Assembly: GCA_913064935.1 (NCBI GenBank)
Contig: CAJYBF010000034.1
Coordinates: 1 to 8,110 of the forward strand
Length of the DNA stretch: 8,110 nucleotides
Source of the DNA: an uncultured Mollicutes bacterium
GTDB lineage: Bacteria > Bacillota_I > Bacilli_A > MAG-NZ
Direction of reading: 5' to 3'
Shown: positions 1 through 5,962 of the stretch, piece by piece
How positions within the stretch are numbered: position 1 is the first letter of the stretch
Layout: the number at the start of each line of letters is the position of its first letter
Program-made: the position numbers and the translations under genes
The notes under the pieces: model-generated
What the model was told of the DNA's origin: nothing
The model's input: only the letters and a program-made list of their open reading frames with translations
Database searches by the model: none

Positions 1-806
1 AAGCTAGGTCTTTCAATATTAATATCAGGGTGATTCTTTAGTTTACTAGTCTTAATCAACCCAGTAAATCCAAATGAATTTATCTTATAAGATATAAGAT
101 CTCTTTTCATATCTCTTAAATCATCCTTGGATCCATGAATCAATTTGTATGACTCTATAAGTTCATCCATTTCGCAACTCTCAATGATTTTTCCGTTTTG
201 TATATATGTAATGAAGTCAGCGCATTTTTCTCAATCACTTGTAATATGTGTAGAAAATAAAATACACTTCTCTCCATCTTCTATTAACTCTTGGACTATC
301 TCCAGCAATACATCACGTGCAACTGGATCAAGTCGTGAAGAAGGTTCATCTAAAATAATAAGTTTTGAGTCATGCGACAATGCTAGTGCCAACGCGTACT
401 TCACTCTCATGCCTTGAGACAGTTCGCTTATCTTCTTGTTAGGATCTAAGTTAAATTTTTTCATATAACCCTCATAAATTGAATCATCCCAAGTAGAATA
501 GAATCTTTTAACTACATCGGTCACTGATTTAACTTTTTTTCTTGTAAAATAATCAGTTCCACCCATCATAAATGAGATGTTTTCTTTTATCTCAACTTCG
601 TTTGAAGTAAAATCTTTTCCAAAGATCTCTACTTTGCCGCTGTCAGGCTTCACTATATTTAGAATTGATTTTAACGTAGTAGTTTTACCAGCTCCGTTAC
701 TTCCAACGAATCCCATTATATATCCTTTCTTCAATTGAAAAGAAACATTATCTAATTTGAATTCCTTGTATTCTTTATTTAAATTTTCAACATTTAGTAT
801 ATTCAT
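1..806 (-). pseudogene. YtrB-type ABC transporter ATP-binding protein, interrupted by an in-frame TGA, cut by the left edge
   Basis: This is an ATP-hydrolysing subunit of an ABC transporter that would work at the inner face of the membrane with a separate permease. Visible motifs are Walker A GSNGAGKT (residues 35-42), the signature LSQGM (129-133), Walker B LIILDEP (149-155), a D-loop SRLD and the switch His187 in STHITSD. After Asp191 a TGA (231-233) stops the frame. The same frame then stays open for 76 codons to the window edge and still reads like the family, with ADFITYIQNGKI soon after the stop and SFGFTGLI further on. In YtrB relatives the stop position is usually Leu, so TTA or TTG to TGA is the simplest lesion. 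The start at 806 follows AAGGCGG eight bases upstream. It may be a recent nonsense mutation, a base-call error or readthrough. The truncated 191-residue product would keep the core ATPase motifs but lose the C-terminal part. The permease would lie beyond the left edge. Confidence 0.88.
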
Positions 807-829
807 ACTTCTTACCGCCTTTCAGATAT

Positions 830-850
830 TGTGTATATTGAACATACACA
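830..850. promoter_or_regulatory. Inverted repeat, putative GntR/YtrA-type operator
   Basis: TGTGTAT (830-836) and ATACACA (844-850) are perfect 7-bp arms separated by 7 bp. The site starts at the -10 box of the ABC gene promoter and covers the expected transcription start, where a repressor would act. As I recall, B. subtilis YtrA, a GntR-family repressor of a related ABC operon, binds AGTGTA-N13-TACACT. The arms here (TGTGTA/TACACA) resemble that but with 9 bp between the hexamers. No GntR gene is in the window, so the regulator is inferred. Confidence 0.55.
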
Positions 851-878
851 TTATATATTATTCAAAACGACCTGTCAA
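850..878 (-). promoter_or_regulatory. Consensus sigma-A promoter of the ABC transporter gene
   Basis: On the minus strand, TTGACA (878-873), a 17-bp spacer and TATAAT (855-850) match the vegetative consensus perfectly in both boxes and in spacing. Such a strong promoter normally needs a repressor, and the inverted repeat just downstream is a fitting operator. Transcription would start near 843, giving a leader of about 37 nt. Confidence 0.8.
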
Positions 879-903
879 GATGAATAAGAAAAACAGAATA
901 ACG

Positions 904-916
904 ACACTTAAAGTGT
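904..916. repeat. Short palindrome in the divergent intergenic region
   Basis: ACACTT-A-AAGTGT is a perfect 6+6 bp inverted repeat with a one-base centre. It lies between the leftward ABC promoter and the rightward SipW-type gene promoter, so it could be an operator. It has no U-tract and is too short to be a convincing terminator. Confidence 0.3.
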
Positions 917-981
917 TCAATTACCATAAACACACATAATGAGAGATGTTTTTATAGATTATGTAAAAACAAATTGCAAGT

Positions 982-1010
982 TTGTCAAAAAGAGATAGTA
1001 AATTCATTAT
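982..1010 (+). promoter_or_regulatory. Likely promoter of the SipW/TasA-like exported protein gene
   Basis: TTGTCA (982-987, 5 of 6 matches to the -35 consensus), 17 bp, then CATTAT (1005-1010, 4 of 6). The leader to the ATG at 1056 would be about 40 nt and ends in AAGGAGG (1045-1051). The -10 box is weak, so the exact position is uncertain. Confidence 0.4.
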
Positions 1011-1055
1011 ACATGGCATATATTACTTTTATGAATAAATGTTTAAGGAGGAATT

Positions 1056-1664
1056 ATGAAAAAGACTTATGTATTACTTTTAGTAATGGTTTTGTCATTA
1101 ATGACTGCCGGGTTTTCTTATGCGTATTGGAGTGACACGTTAACAGTTTCTGGTACTGCTGAAACTGGAGAATTAGATGTTGGTTTCGTTTATGCCAAAG
1201 AATTCATCTACGCTGATAGGGACAGTATGAAGTATATCGAAATGGATGTAGTGTTTGATGAAGATGTCGCTACTATTACAGCTAGTAATCTATATCCTGG
1301 AGCACAGGCAAGAACAACATTAAAAATAAGAAACTTTGGTTCTATACCTGCTACTTTAACCAATATAAAATTAACAGCTGCTAATCTACCTACTTGTTCC
1401 ATAGAATGCCAAGAGGAACTTACTAAATATGTTACGATTTGGTTAAACCCAGAGCCCGATGATGGTACCGGTCGCAGACTTAAACTTGATGATGAGGATA
1501 ACCACTTTTATGAAAGAGTAATTTGGGGTGAAGATTTTACATATCAAGTATGGATTGAAGTTCATAAAGATGCTAATAATCTTATCCAAGACAAAACAGT
1601 TACATTCCAGTTATCACTTGTGTTTGATCAGTGGAATAATCCAGATAATCAATTAACTCCATAG
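1056..1664 (+). CDS. SipW-dependent-type signal peptide protein, TasA/camelysin-like exported protein
   Basis: This 202-residue exported protein has a signal peptide of about 23 residues: KK, then a hydrophobic run of about 18 residues, then cleavage probably after FSYA. It is followed at once by AYWSDTLTVSG and ETGELDVG, the hallmark of the SipW-dependent class whose known members include the TasA fibre protein and CalY. The mature part has a beta-rich module with LYPGAQARTTLKIRN (79-93), a pattern typical of this class and read as an Ig-like or fibre-forming fold. Cys114 and Cys118 could form a disulfide. The C-terminus has no LPxTG anchor and no second membrane helix. The start follows AAGGAGG with a 4-base spacer. 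No sipW signal peptidase or second fibre gene is nearby, so the processing enzyme must be encoded elsewhere. The gene stands alone between a divergent promoter and a terminator. A structural or matrix role is inferred from the family. Confidence 0.82.
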   Translation: MKKTYVLLLVMVLSLMTAGFSYAYWSDTLTVSGTAETGELDVGFVYAKEFIYADRDSMKYIEMDVVFDEDVATITASNLYPGAQARTTLKIRNFGSIPATLTNIKLTAANLPTCSIECQEELTKYVTIWLNPEPDDGTGRRLKLDDEDNHFYERVIWGEDFTYQVWIEVHKDANNLIQDKTVTFQLSLVFDQWNNPDNQLTP

Positions 1665-1679
1665 ATTAGTAAATTAAAA

Positions 1680-1718
1680 AAAAGGTAAGTCCATTCAATA
1701 CTGATGGGCTTACCTTTT
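1680..1718. terminator. Bidirectional intrinsic terminator between convergent genes
   Basis: A 15-bp stem (1680-1694 with 1704-1718) has one pair that would be G-U in the plus-strand RNA and a 9-base loop. The plus-strand copy ends in TTTT followed by ACTTC, serving the SipW-type gene that stops at 1664. On the minus strand the stem runs into eight consecutive T and then AATTT, serving the GNAT gene that stops at 1787. Both fit rho-independent termination. Confidence 0.85.
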
Positions 1719-1786
1719 ACTTCTTTGTTAACCTATCCTTAGACAGTTTGGTACCTTTCAATTCAGCATTCTAATCTACTCTTGGA

Positions 1787-2632
1787 TTATAGTTCTTTCG
1801 TCTCATATCCAATACTGGTTTCACCAATATGATAACCATGATTAAAATAGATGTTTAGTTCTACTACGCTATTACATTCAACATAAGCCATTGTTTGAGC
1901 TCCTGCTGCAAATCTTTCCCTAGTTGCAAACATAACTAGATCTGACAATACTTTGATTGAGACACCTTCTTTTACTCCTAAAAAACACACTTCTCCTTCA
2001 GGTAGATGTCTAGTTACCGCAAATTCTCCGATAACTTTATCATTATCTAATGCAATGTAAACATCAAATCTTCTCCCACTCAAGATTTTCTCACTATTCC
2101 AAAAAGCATCTTTACCAACAATGTTATGAAGTTCAGTAAATTGCTTATGATATTTTTCCGTTAATAACTCAATTTTGGTATTAACTATAGAAGGTCTGAA
2201 TTTATCTTCTTCTATGCGTAAAAAATAAGCTCTTGTACTGCATTCTAAGTTTTGATTTTCACAGAATTTAATTGCCTCAACATTTTCCTGTGAATAAGCT
2301 GAGTAAAAGTAGTATCCTTTAAATTTTTCCTTTATCCAGTTAAAAAACTTCGCTGATATTTCATGGAAATTTTCCTTTGCAAAGAAACCACCAGTTGTTT
2401 GAACATAATTATCATTTGGTACAGAAAGGATAGACACTACACCTTCTAATAAATCGTCAATATAATACCCAAGTAAGTAGTCATTTTCATTTTGAATGTC
2501 TTTCTTAAAAGATGACAGTATTTCCTCATATTTAGTTGAAAATGATTTGCAGTTATGTTCAGGTATGCTGTTTAATTCAAATGCATATTTTGCTACTTCT
2601 TCAACTTCGTTCATCTTTATTTCTCTTATCAT
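1787..2632 (-). CDS. GNAT-family N-acetyltransferase with two GNAT-like domains
   Basis: This predicted cytoplasmic enzyme would transfer an acetyl group from acetyl-CoA to an amine; the substrate is unknown. I place the start at 2632 (MIREIKMN) rather than at an in-frame ATG 24 bases upstream, because GGAGG (2642-2638) lies 5 bases before this ATG and would sit inside the longer reading. That gives 281 residues, about twice a single GNAT domain. An N-terminal half ends in the NVEAIKFCENQNLE region (117-130). A C-terminal half has VYIALDNDKVIGEFAV (191-206) and then the classic ending VECNSVVELNIYFNHGYHIG (251-270), which corresponds to the GNAT 'N..A..LYEK.GF' segment. It converges on the SipW-type gene across a shared terminator. 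It lies 98 bp downstream of the SGNH gene on the same strand and could be cotranscribed with it. Confidence 0.8.
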   Translation of the reverse strand: MIREIKMNEVEEVAKYAFELNSIPEHNCKSFSTKYEEILSSFKKDIQNENDYLLGYYIDDLLEGVVSILSVPNDNYVQTTGGFFAKENFHEISAKFFNWIKEKFKGYYFYSAYSQENVEAIKFCENQNLECSTRAYFLRIEEDKFRPSIVNTKIELLTEKYHKQFTELHNIVGKDAFWNSEKILSGRRFDVYIALDNDKVIGEFAVTRHLPEGEVCFLGVKEGVSIKVLSDLVMFATRERFAAGAQTMAYVECNSVVELNIYFNHGYHIGETSIGYETKEL

Positions 2633-2730
2633 AATTTCCTCCAGTTGAGATTTCATTAGATAAAAAGCAAAAAGTTGTGATTACGGATACTGCAGTTAAG
2701 CCTATCCACACACAGAAAAATCACTTTTAT

Positions 2731-3372
2731 CTACAAAATAGAATTGTTAATCACTTCTAATAGTATTGGCCTCGATATCTTAGTCCAAAGTTCGTAACCC
2801 AATTCATTAAAATGTAGCTTATCATTTTGAAAATACTTCTTAATCGGCTTACCCTTTCGACCTAGAAAATCATTAGTAAAATCAATCATTGTTCTTGTTT
2901 CCTCGTTTAAACAGAAGTCTTTTATAATTTCGTTAACTTCAATAATTTCTTTTTTAAGTTTCCTTTTTAATGGAGAAATTGTAAGTGAGAAATAAACTAT
3001 TTTTACATCTTTTATTCTTGACTCTATTAGTTGAATTAGTGCCTTAGTAATCTCAGCTACCTCGGATCCACTTTTTGTATCCCTACCATTAATATCATTA
3101 GTTCCAGCGAAAATCGCTACAACTTTAGGTTCATAATCAAAGATTAGTTTTTCTGAAAAGTAAATAGAATCATAAATTCTACTGCCACCAAATCCATGGT
3201 TTAGTGTCTTAATTGGATATAAATCTTCTTCCATCGTTTCCCACACCCTAAAGCTCGAAGAACCGATAAAGAGGATGTCGAAATCATTTTTTTTCATTTT
3301 AGTCTTTTCAGTAAGGTCATTAATCTCTTCTACGAATTGCAATGAGTGTTTTTCGAGATTCTTAATTTCCAT
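2731..3372 (-). CDS. SGNH/GDSL-family hydrolase (esterase or acylhydrolase)
   Basis: This 213-residue enzyme belongs to the SGNH hydrolases, which remove ester-linked acyl or acetyl groups from lipids, glycans or small molecules. All four blocks are visible. Block I is FIGSSSFRVW (35-44), with Ser39 the likely nucleophile by alignment to GDSL. Block II is HGFGGSR (59-65), with a conserved Gly. Block III is GTND (90-93), with the oxyanion Asn92. Block V is NDKLHFNELGY (183-193), with Asp184 and His187 completing the triad. There is no signal peptide, so it acts in the cytoplasm. The length is normal for a single-domain member. The ATG at 3372 follows a purine-rich AAGGGGAAG. The nearest relatives by motif are the 'GSSSIRxW' carbohydrate or acyl esterases; the substrate cannot be read from sequence. 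Confidence 0.88.
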   Translation of the reverse strand: MEIKNLEKHSLQFVEEINDLTEKTKMKKNDFDILFIGSSSFRVWETMEEDLYPIKTLNHGFGGSRIYDSIYFSEKLIFDYEPKVVAIFAGTNDINGRDTKSGSEVAEITKALIQLIESRIKDVKIVYFSLTISPLKRKLKKEIIEVNEIIKDFCLNEETRTMIDFTNDFLGRKGKPIKKYFQNDKLHFNELGYELWTKISRPILLEVINNSIL

Positions 3373-3474
3373 ATTTTCACTTCCCCTTCTTTTTTAGATG
3401 TACTCCAATAGATTACTCTACTTGATTATCCCGATGATTAACAGAATCAGTGAGTGTATTTATTTCTTAGTCAT

Positions 3475-3636
3475 TTAAGTCCTTAATTTCCTTATTTTAT
3501 CTATCCATTCTTCAGAGATATCTCTTGCAGTTAATGATACCCACGCATCTTTGAACCCAGCTTTTCTTGCTGTATTCTTGGAAACGAGATTAGACCATGC
3601 ACAACAATAGGACGGAACAATCCCTCTATCTAATAT
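3475..3636 (-). pseudogene. C-terminal relic of a GNAT N-acetyltransferase
   Basis: Reading leftward from 3636, a frame of 53 codons has no start codon or ribosome site. It encodes ILDRGIVPSYCCAWSN, then NTARKAGFKDAWVSL, and ends RKLRT at a TAA (3477-3475). The order (short helix, 'P.YC.AWSN', 'N..A.KAGF..AWV') is the C-terminal third of a GNAT subfamily with 'CxxWSNxxSxxxAxxxGFxPAW' endings. The acetyl-CoA binding part is missing. A TAG lies directly upstream in frame, and a phosphotransferase relic in another frame abuts it. It is a dead fragment left by deletion. Confidence 0.7.
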
Positions 3637-3728
3637 CTAAAACTTACTCCTGCATTATCTAAATCGACTAACGATATATTTCCATTGTCGTACAACACAT
3701 ATGGTAATCAATAGTCACCATGTGTAAA
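3630..3728 (-). pseudogene. Relic of an APH(3')-type aminoglycoside/small-molecule phosphotransferase
   Basis: A short leftward frame reads FTHGDY, then TGA, then LPYVLYDNGNISLVDLDNAG and VSFRY, then TAG (3632-3630). This matches the catalytic region of the APH kinases: the Brenner motif HGDYCLPN, with the catalytic Asp in HGD, a usual Asn replaced by Tyr here, and the Cys (or similar) codon turned into TGA, followed by the 'IDLDNAG' metal-binding segment. Everything before the Brenner motif is absent and the frame begins only 3 bp beyond the stop of the Nudix gene. It runs straight into the GNAT relic. With two stops, no start and a lost catalytic-loop Asn it cannot be functional. The ancestral gene may have been a resistance or metabolite kinase; substrate unknown. 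Confidence 0.62.
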
Positions 3729-3730
3729 AA

Positions 3731-4219
3731 CTAAGTCCTCTTGGATTTATAATATTGCTTATAAAGAAGATCTGCTATAGATCCTTCTCTCATTCTTCCA
3801 ATCACATCATCAATATCATACCATGATGCTTTATCCACTTCATTCTCATCAATAACCAAGTTAAGTTGATTTGTTTCAGCATGGAATCCTACCATCAGAA
3901 CATCACTGGAATCGTAGAAGTGGCTATTTAAGTAATCACACTTAATTATGTCTACACCTACTTCTTCTTTGATTTCTCTTTTTACACATTCTTCTAAAGT
4001 TTCTCCTGGTTTAATAAAACCAGCGATTAACACTTTATATTTAAAATTATTGTTTTGGTTGATTAAACAAACCTGATTTTTTTGATTGGAAAGTATCGCA
4101 ATCATTGCTAAATTGACTTTAGGAAAATGTAATTTATCACATACTGCACAATAAGGAATATCTCCTTCATTATTAATGTTTTTAAAATCTAATTCTTTTC
4201 CACAATCCTTACAGTACAT
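3731..4219 (-). CDS. Nudix hydrolase with N-terminal zinc ribbon, NudC-like
   Basis: This 162-residue enzyme should cleave nucleoside diphosphates linked to another group, in the NADH pyrophosphatase/NudC style, in the cytoplasm. A four-cysteine zinc ribbon is clear: Cys3-x2-Cys6 and Cys24-x2-Cys27, followed by LHFPKV. The Nudix box is complete at 67-89 (G67, E73, R81, E82, E85, E86, G88), matching Gx5Ex7REUxEExGU with all metal-binding glutamates. The start at 4219 follows AGGAGG with a 7-base spacer. It is shorter than classical NudC (about 260 residues) because the N-terminal non-catalytic domain is absent. I also do not see the SQPWPFPxS motif that marks true NADH pyrophosphatases, so the substrate may be a different nucleotide. 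It is an intact gene between two relics, the phosphotransferase fragment 3 bp downstream and a second Nudix fragment upstream. Confidence 0.87.
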   Translation of the reverse strand: MYCKDCGKELDFKNINNEGDIPYCAVCDKLHFPKVNLAMIAILSNQKNQVCLINQNNNFKYKVLIAGFIKPGETLEECVKREIKEEVGVDIIKCDYLNSHFYDSSDVLMVGFHAETNQLNLVIDENEVDKASWYDIDDVIGRMREGSIADLLYKQYYKSKRT

Positions 4220-4349
4220 ATCAATTCCTCCTATGTATTACACGGCCACCCTCCACCGCTTCTATTGTTATTCATGTATCTTCTTATTACTATATCGAAG
4301 TACACTTCTAATTTGTCTTAAATATCCACAAGTTAATTTGGTTTATCTT

Positions 4350-4508
4350 TCAACTATATTTATGATACACTTCATTTCCGTCAACATGCCCAGCACAAAC
4401 ACTATAGTTACCATCATCATATCTTGTATTAAACCTACGAAGCAAGAGTATTTGTCCTTCTCTAATTAACAATAAATGTACGGTTGCTGGCACTCTTTTT
4501 CTTCCCAT
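4350..4508 (-). pseudogene. N-terminal relic of a second, different Nudix hydrolase
   Basis: A 52-codon leftward frame starts with ATG at 4508, eight bases after AAAGGG. It reads [15 protein letters not shown], then [14 protein letters not shown], then [12 protein letters not shown]. This is the first part of a Nudix protein of the 'R.P..VHL.L......LLLRR.NTGY.DG.YS..AGH.DGNE' type and includes the first Gly and Glu of the Nudix box. Similarity then stops: VYHKYS and a TGA follow, with no REUxEExGU continuation in any frame I checked. It is not a copy of the zinc-ribbon gene next to it. The promoter-proximal part survived and the catalytic glutamates were deleted. A short peptide could still be made. 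Confidence 0.72.
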
Positions 4509-4601
4509 TTCATCTTCCCTTTCATTTGAACATCTAATCTACTTTTTTAACAATCAAAGATTCAGAGTAATTTTATCTATTCGTAGAACTTCACTTCAAC
4601 T

Positions 4602-5414
4602 TCATTTATTATGTTTACTATCACAAGCGTAATATTTATCAAAGTGACTATCAGCACTCTTTGAAAAGGTTTTTGGAGTCCACTTGTGCTCATAATCGTT
4701 TGTTAGTATTTGTGGTGTAATTGCCATCAACAAATATTTTGATAAATCAACTTCACCCATTACCTTAACATGTGCACCATCACGAATTAATCTGCTATCA
4801 TATGCCAATTTTTCTGCATCTAAGTATAATCTAACACCTGGCTTATAAATTGTATCAATATCACAATCTATTGAATTCTTCGTAGAAGATGAAACTACTA
4901 CTTCACAAGATGTCCCAAGGCCTAACATTACATATTGACTAAATTCATCTGGGTCACCTAAAAACTTACCAATTGGATTCTTTGTAAGAATCACACCCTC
5001 GTCATATAGTTTCTTCCATGACTTCAGTTTAAGTTCTTTCTTTATCAGTTTCCAATTCTTATTTGATGAACTGTGTATTAACACGTTCGATTCATAATCT
5101 CTAATCTTTTTGTCCTTATAAGAATAGCCACGATACGTATCAGTTGCTACTACATAATCCTCATGATTCATTTTTACGATTCCATTAATACTTGCAACAC
5201 CAATGTATCCTATAAAGTCCATCACTCGAAACTCCCAGTTATCGAACTTTTTACTTACAATTATCTCATAAAAACCCTGTCGACTCATTCCAACGTTCAC
5301 TTCTACTTCCGCTTCCTCATCTAGCGTCATCAGTATCCATTCATCTTTATTACTTATTGTATTTTCCAAAAGAACATCTTCATCTTTTTCAAATAAATAT
5401 TTTATCGTCCCCAT
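4602..5414 (-). CDS. Unrecognised 270-residue cytoplasmic protein
   Basis: I do not recognise this protein. It starts at 5414 after GGAGAG (spacer about 5 bases) and ends in TGA, evidence that UGA is a stop in this part of the window. It has no signal peptide and no membrane helix. It is rich in charged and aromatic residues, and the first 60 residues are acidic. Alternating hydrophobic stretches such as YEIIVSKKF and VLIHSSSNKNWKLIKKEL suggest beta strands. From about 185 to 237 the pattern CDIDTIYKPGVRLYLDAEKLA, then GAHVKVMGEVDLSKYLLMAI, then TPQILTND resembles a small beta-barrel (OB-like) fold, an inference from the strand pattern only. The last 25 residues are hydrophilic and probably disordered. 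It stands alone, with its own promoter containing a TACC-N6-GGTA site also found before the HTH-Fic gene, so the two may be coregulated. Confidence 0.75.
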   Translation of the reverse strand: MGTIKYLFEKDEDVLLENTISNKDEWILMTLDEEAEVEVNVGMSRQGFYEIIVSKKFDNWEFRVMDFIGYIGVASINGIVKMNHEDYVVATDTYRGYSYKDKKIRDYESNVLIHSSSNKNWKLIKKELKLKSWKKLYDEGVILTKNPIGKFLGDPDEFSQYVMLGLGTSCEVVVSSSTKNSIDCDIDTIYKPGVRLYLDAEKLAYDSRLIRDGAHVKVMGEVDLSKYLLMAITPQILTNDYEHKWTPKTFSKSADSHFDKYYACDSKHNK

Positions 5415-5498
5415 TAAATCTCTCCAATCTCCACTGATATATGCATGTAGACTATCTCAACAGTAACGTCGATCTACTCGCAAATCTATCACAATATC

Positions 5499-5526
5499 AT
5501 TATCCCAATACCATAATTGGTATTAA
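5499..5526 (-). promoter_or_regulatory. Promoter of the 270-residue gene with an operator in the spacer
   Basis: On the minus strand TTAATA (5526-5521, 4 of 6), a 16-bp spacer and GATAAT (5504-5499, 5 of 6). The spacer holds an inverted repeat, AATACCA (5507-5513) and TGGTATT (5518-5524) with 4 bp between, whose core is TACC-N6-GGTA (5509-5522). The leader to the ATG at 5414 is about 78 nt. A repressor bound here would block RNA polymerase. Transcription from the Fic gene 600 bp upstream is a less direct alternative. Confidence 0.5.
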
Positions 5527-5789
5527 GCTTTGTTTTACTTATCTTATTCACTATTAAAAATCATTTAAGATATTGCTTTGTGATGTTTCTCGATTGTAAT
5601 ATGAAAAGTTATTATCAGGAATTAATTATATTGATATTATAACAGCATGACATAAGAAAAAGAAACATCTTTAGATGATTCTTCTTATTATATATCAATT
5701 GTTCTGTTGTTTTTTATCTTCTTAACTAAGAGTATATTATCAAGTACGAATATATATATCAGACCTTTAAGCAGCCTATGTTGTAAATG
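5527..5789. other. AT-rich stretch without a recognisable gene
   Basis: I see no reading frame with a ribosome site or family similarity in either direction. Contents are the hairpin at 5652-5688, a lone TATAAT on the minus strand near 5640 with no matching -35, and runs of alternating T and A around 5748-5760. It is probably the leader and trailer space between the 46-codon ORF and the 270-residue gene, or remains of lost genes. Confidence 0.5.
5652..5688 (-). terminator. Imperfect hairpin, possible terminator after the 46-codon ORF
   Basis: ATAAG (5652-5656) pairs with CTTAT (5684-5688), AAGAA (5660-5664) with TTCTT (5679-5683), and CATC with GATG around a TTTA loop. There is a 3-base bulge and one mismatch. 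On the minus strand the descending arm is T-rich (TTTCTTTTTCTTAT), which could act as the U-tract. It lies about 100 bp after the stop of the small ORF. The stem is AT-rich, so the call is weak. Confidence 0.3.
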
Positions 5790-5930
5790 TTAGTAATTTG
5801 AGTTCTGCAAGTAATTTGGAGCAGTTATATCAAATGGAGATCCAACTACACCTAGTTCATAAAAAATCATAGTTAAAACATCGAATACTACCAAAAATCG
5901 TAACGAAACCATAGTTAGTATTTTTTTCAT
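5790..5930 (-). CDS. Small ORF, predicted single-helix membrane peptide (46 residues)
   Basis: The ATG at 5930 follows GAGGGAG six bases upstream, and a TATAAT lies at 5973-5968, so expression is plausible. The product begins MKKILTMVSLRFLVVFDV and continues LTMIFYELGVVGSP. This gives a basic N-terminus and one hydrophobic helix (about residues 4-24), then a short hydrophilic tail ending NYLQNSNY at a TAA. I do not recognise it. It could be a genuine small membrane protein or the N-terminal remnant of a larger membrane protein, which would fit the relics elsewhere in this region. It lies between the Fic gene and the unknown 270-residue gene on the same strand. Confidence 0.45.
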   Translation of the reverse strand: MKKILTMVSLRFLVVFDVLTMIFYELGVVGSPFDITAPNYLQNSNY

Positions 5931-5962
5931 AATATCTCCCTCGTACTAAGAATTATTTATAC

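Noticed and set aside
145..417. Rightward 90-codon frame over the ABC gene
   Set aside because: It is antisense to a clear ABC ATPase with complete motifs and has no ribosome site or family similarity.
1..806. UGA read as tryptophan (genetic code 4) to explain the interrupted ABC gene
   Set aside because: The Trp codons I checked in the left part are TGG, the 270-residue gene ends in TGA, and the family usually has Leu rather than Trp at the TGA. Code 4 organisms normally favour TGA for Trp.
1208..1402. Leftward 64-codon frame inside the SipW-type gene
   Set aside because: It is a shadow of the rightward gene, without ribosome site or similarity.
2676..2724. GTGATT...AATCAC arms between the GNAT and SGNH genes as a terminator
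   Set aside because: Only 6 bp per arm, a very long loop and no U-tract; chance is likely in AT-rich DNA.
4176..4469. Rightward 97-codon frame over the Nudix start and Nudix relic
   Set aside because: It runs antisense to two Nudix-like sequences and has low-complexity composition; no ribosome site.
1787..4508. Integron cassette array
   Set aside because: The enzyme content fits, but I found no attC-like inverted repeats with GTTRRRY/RYYYAAC ends between genes and no integrase in the window.
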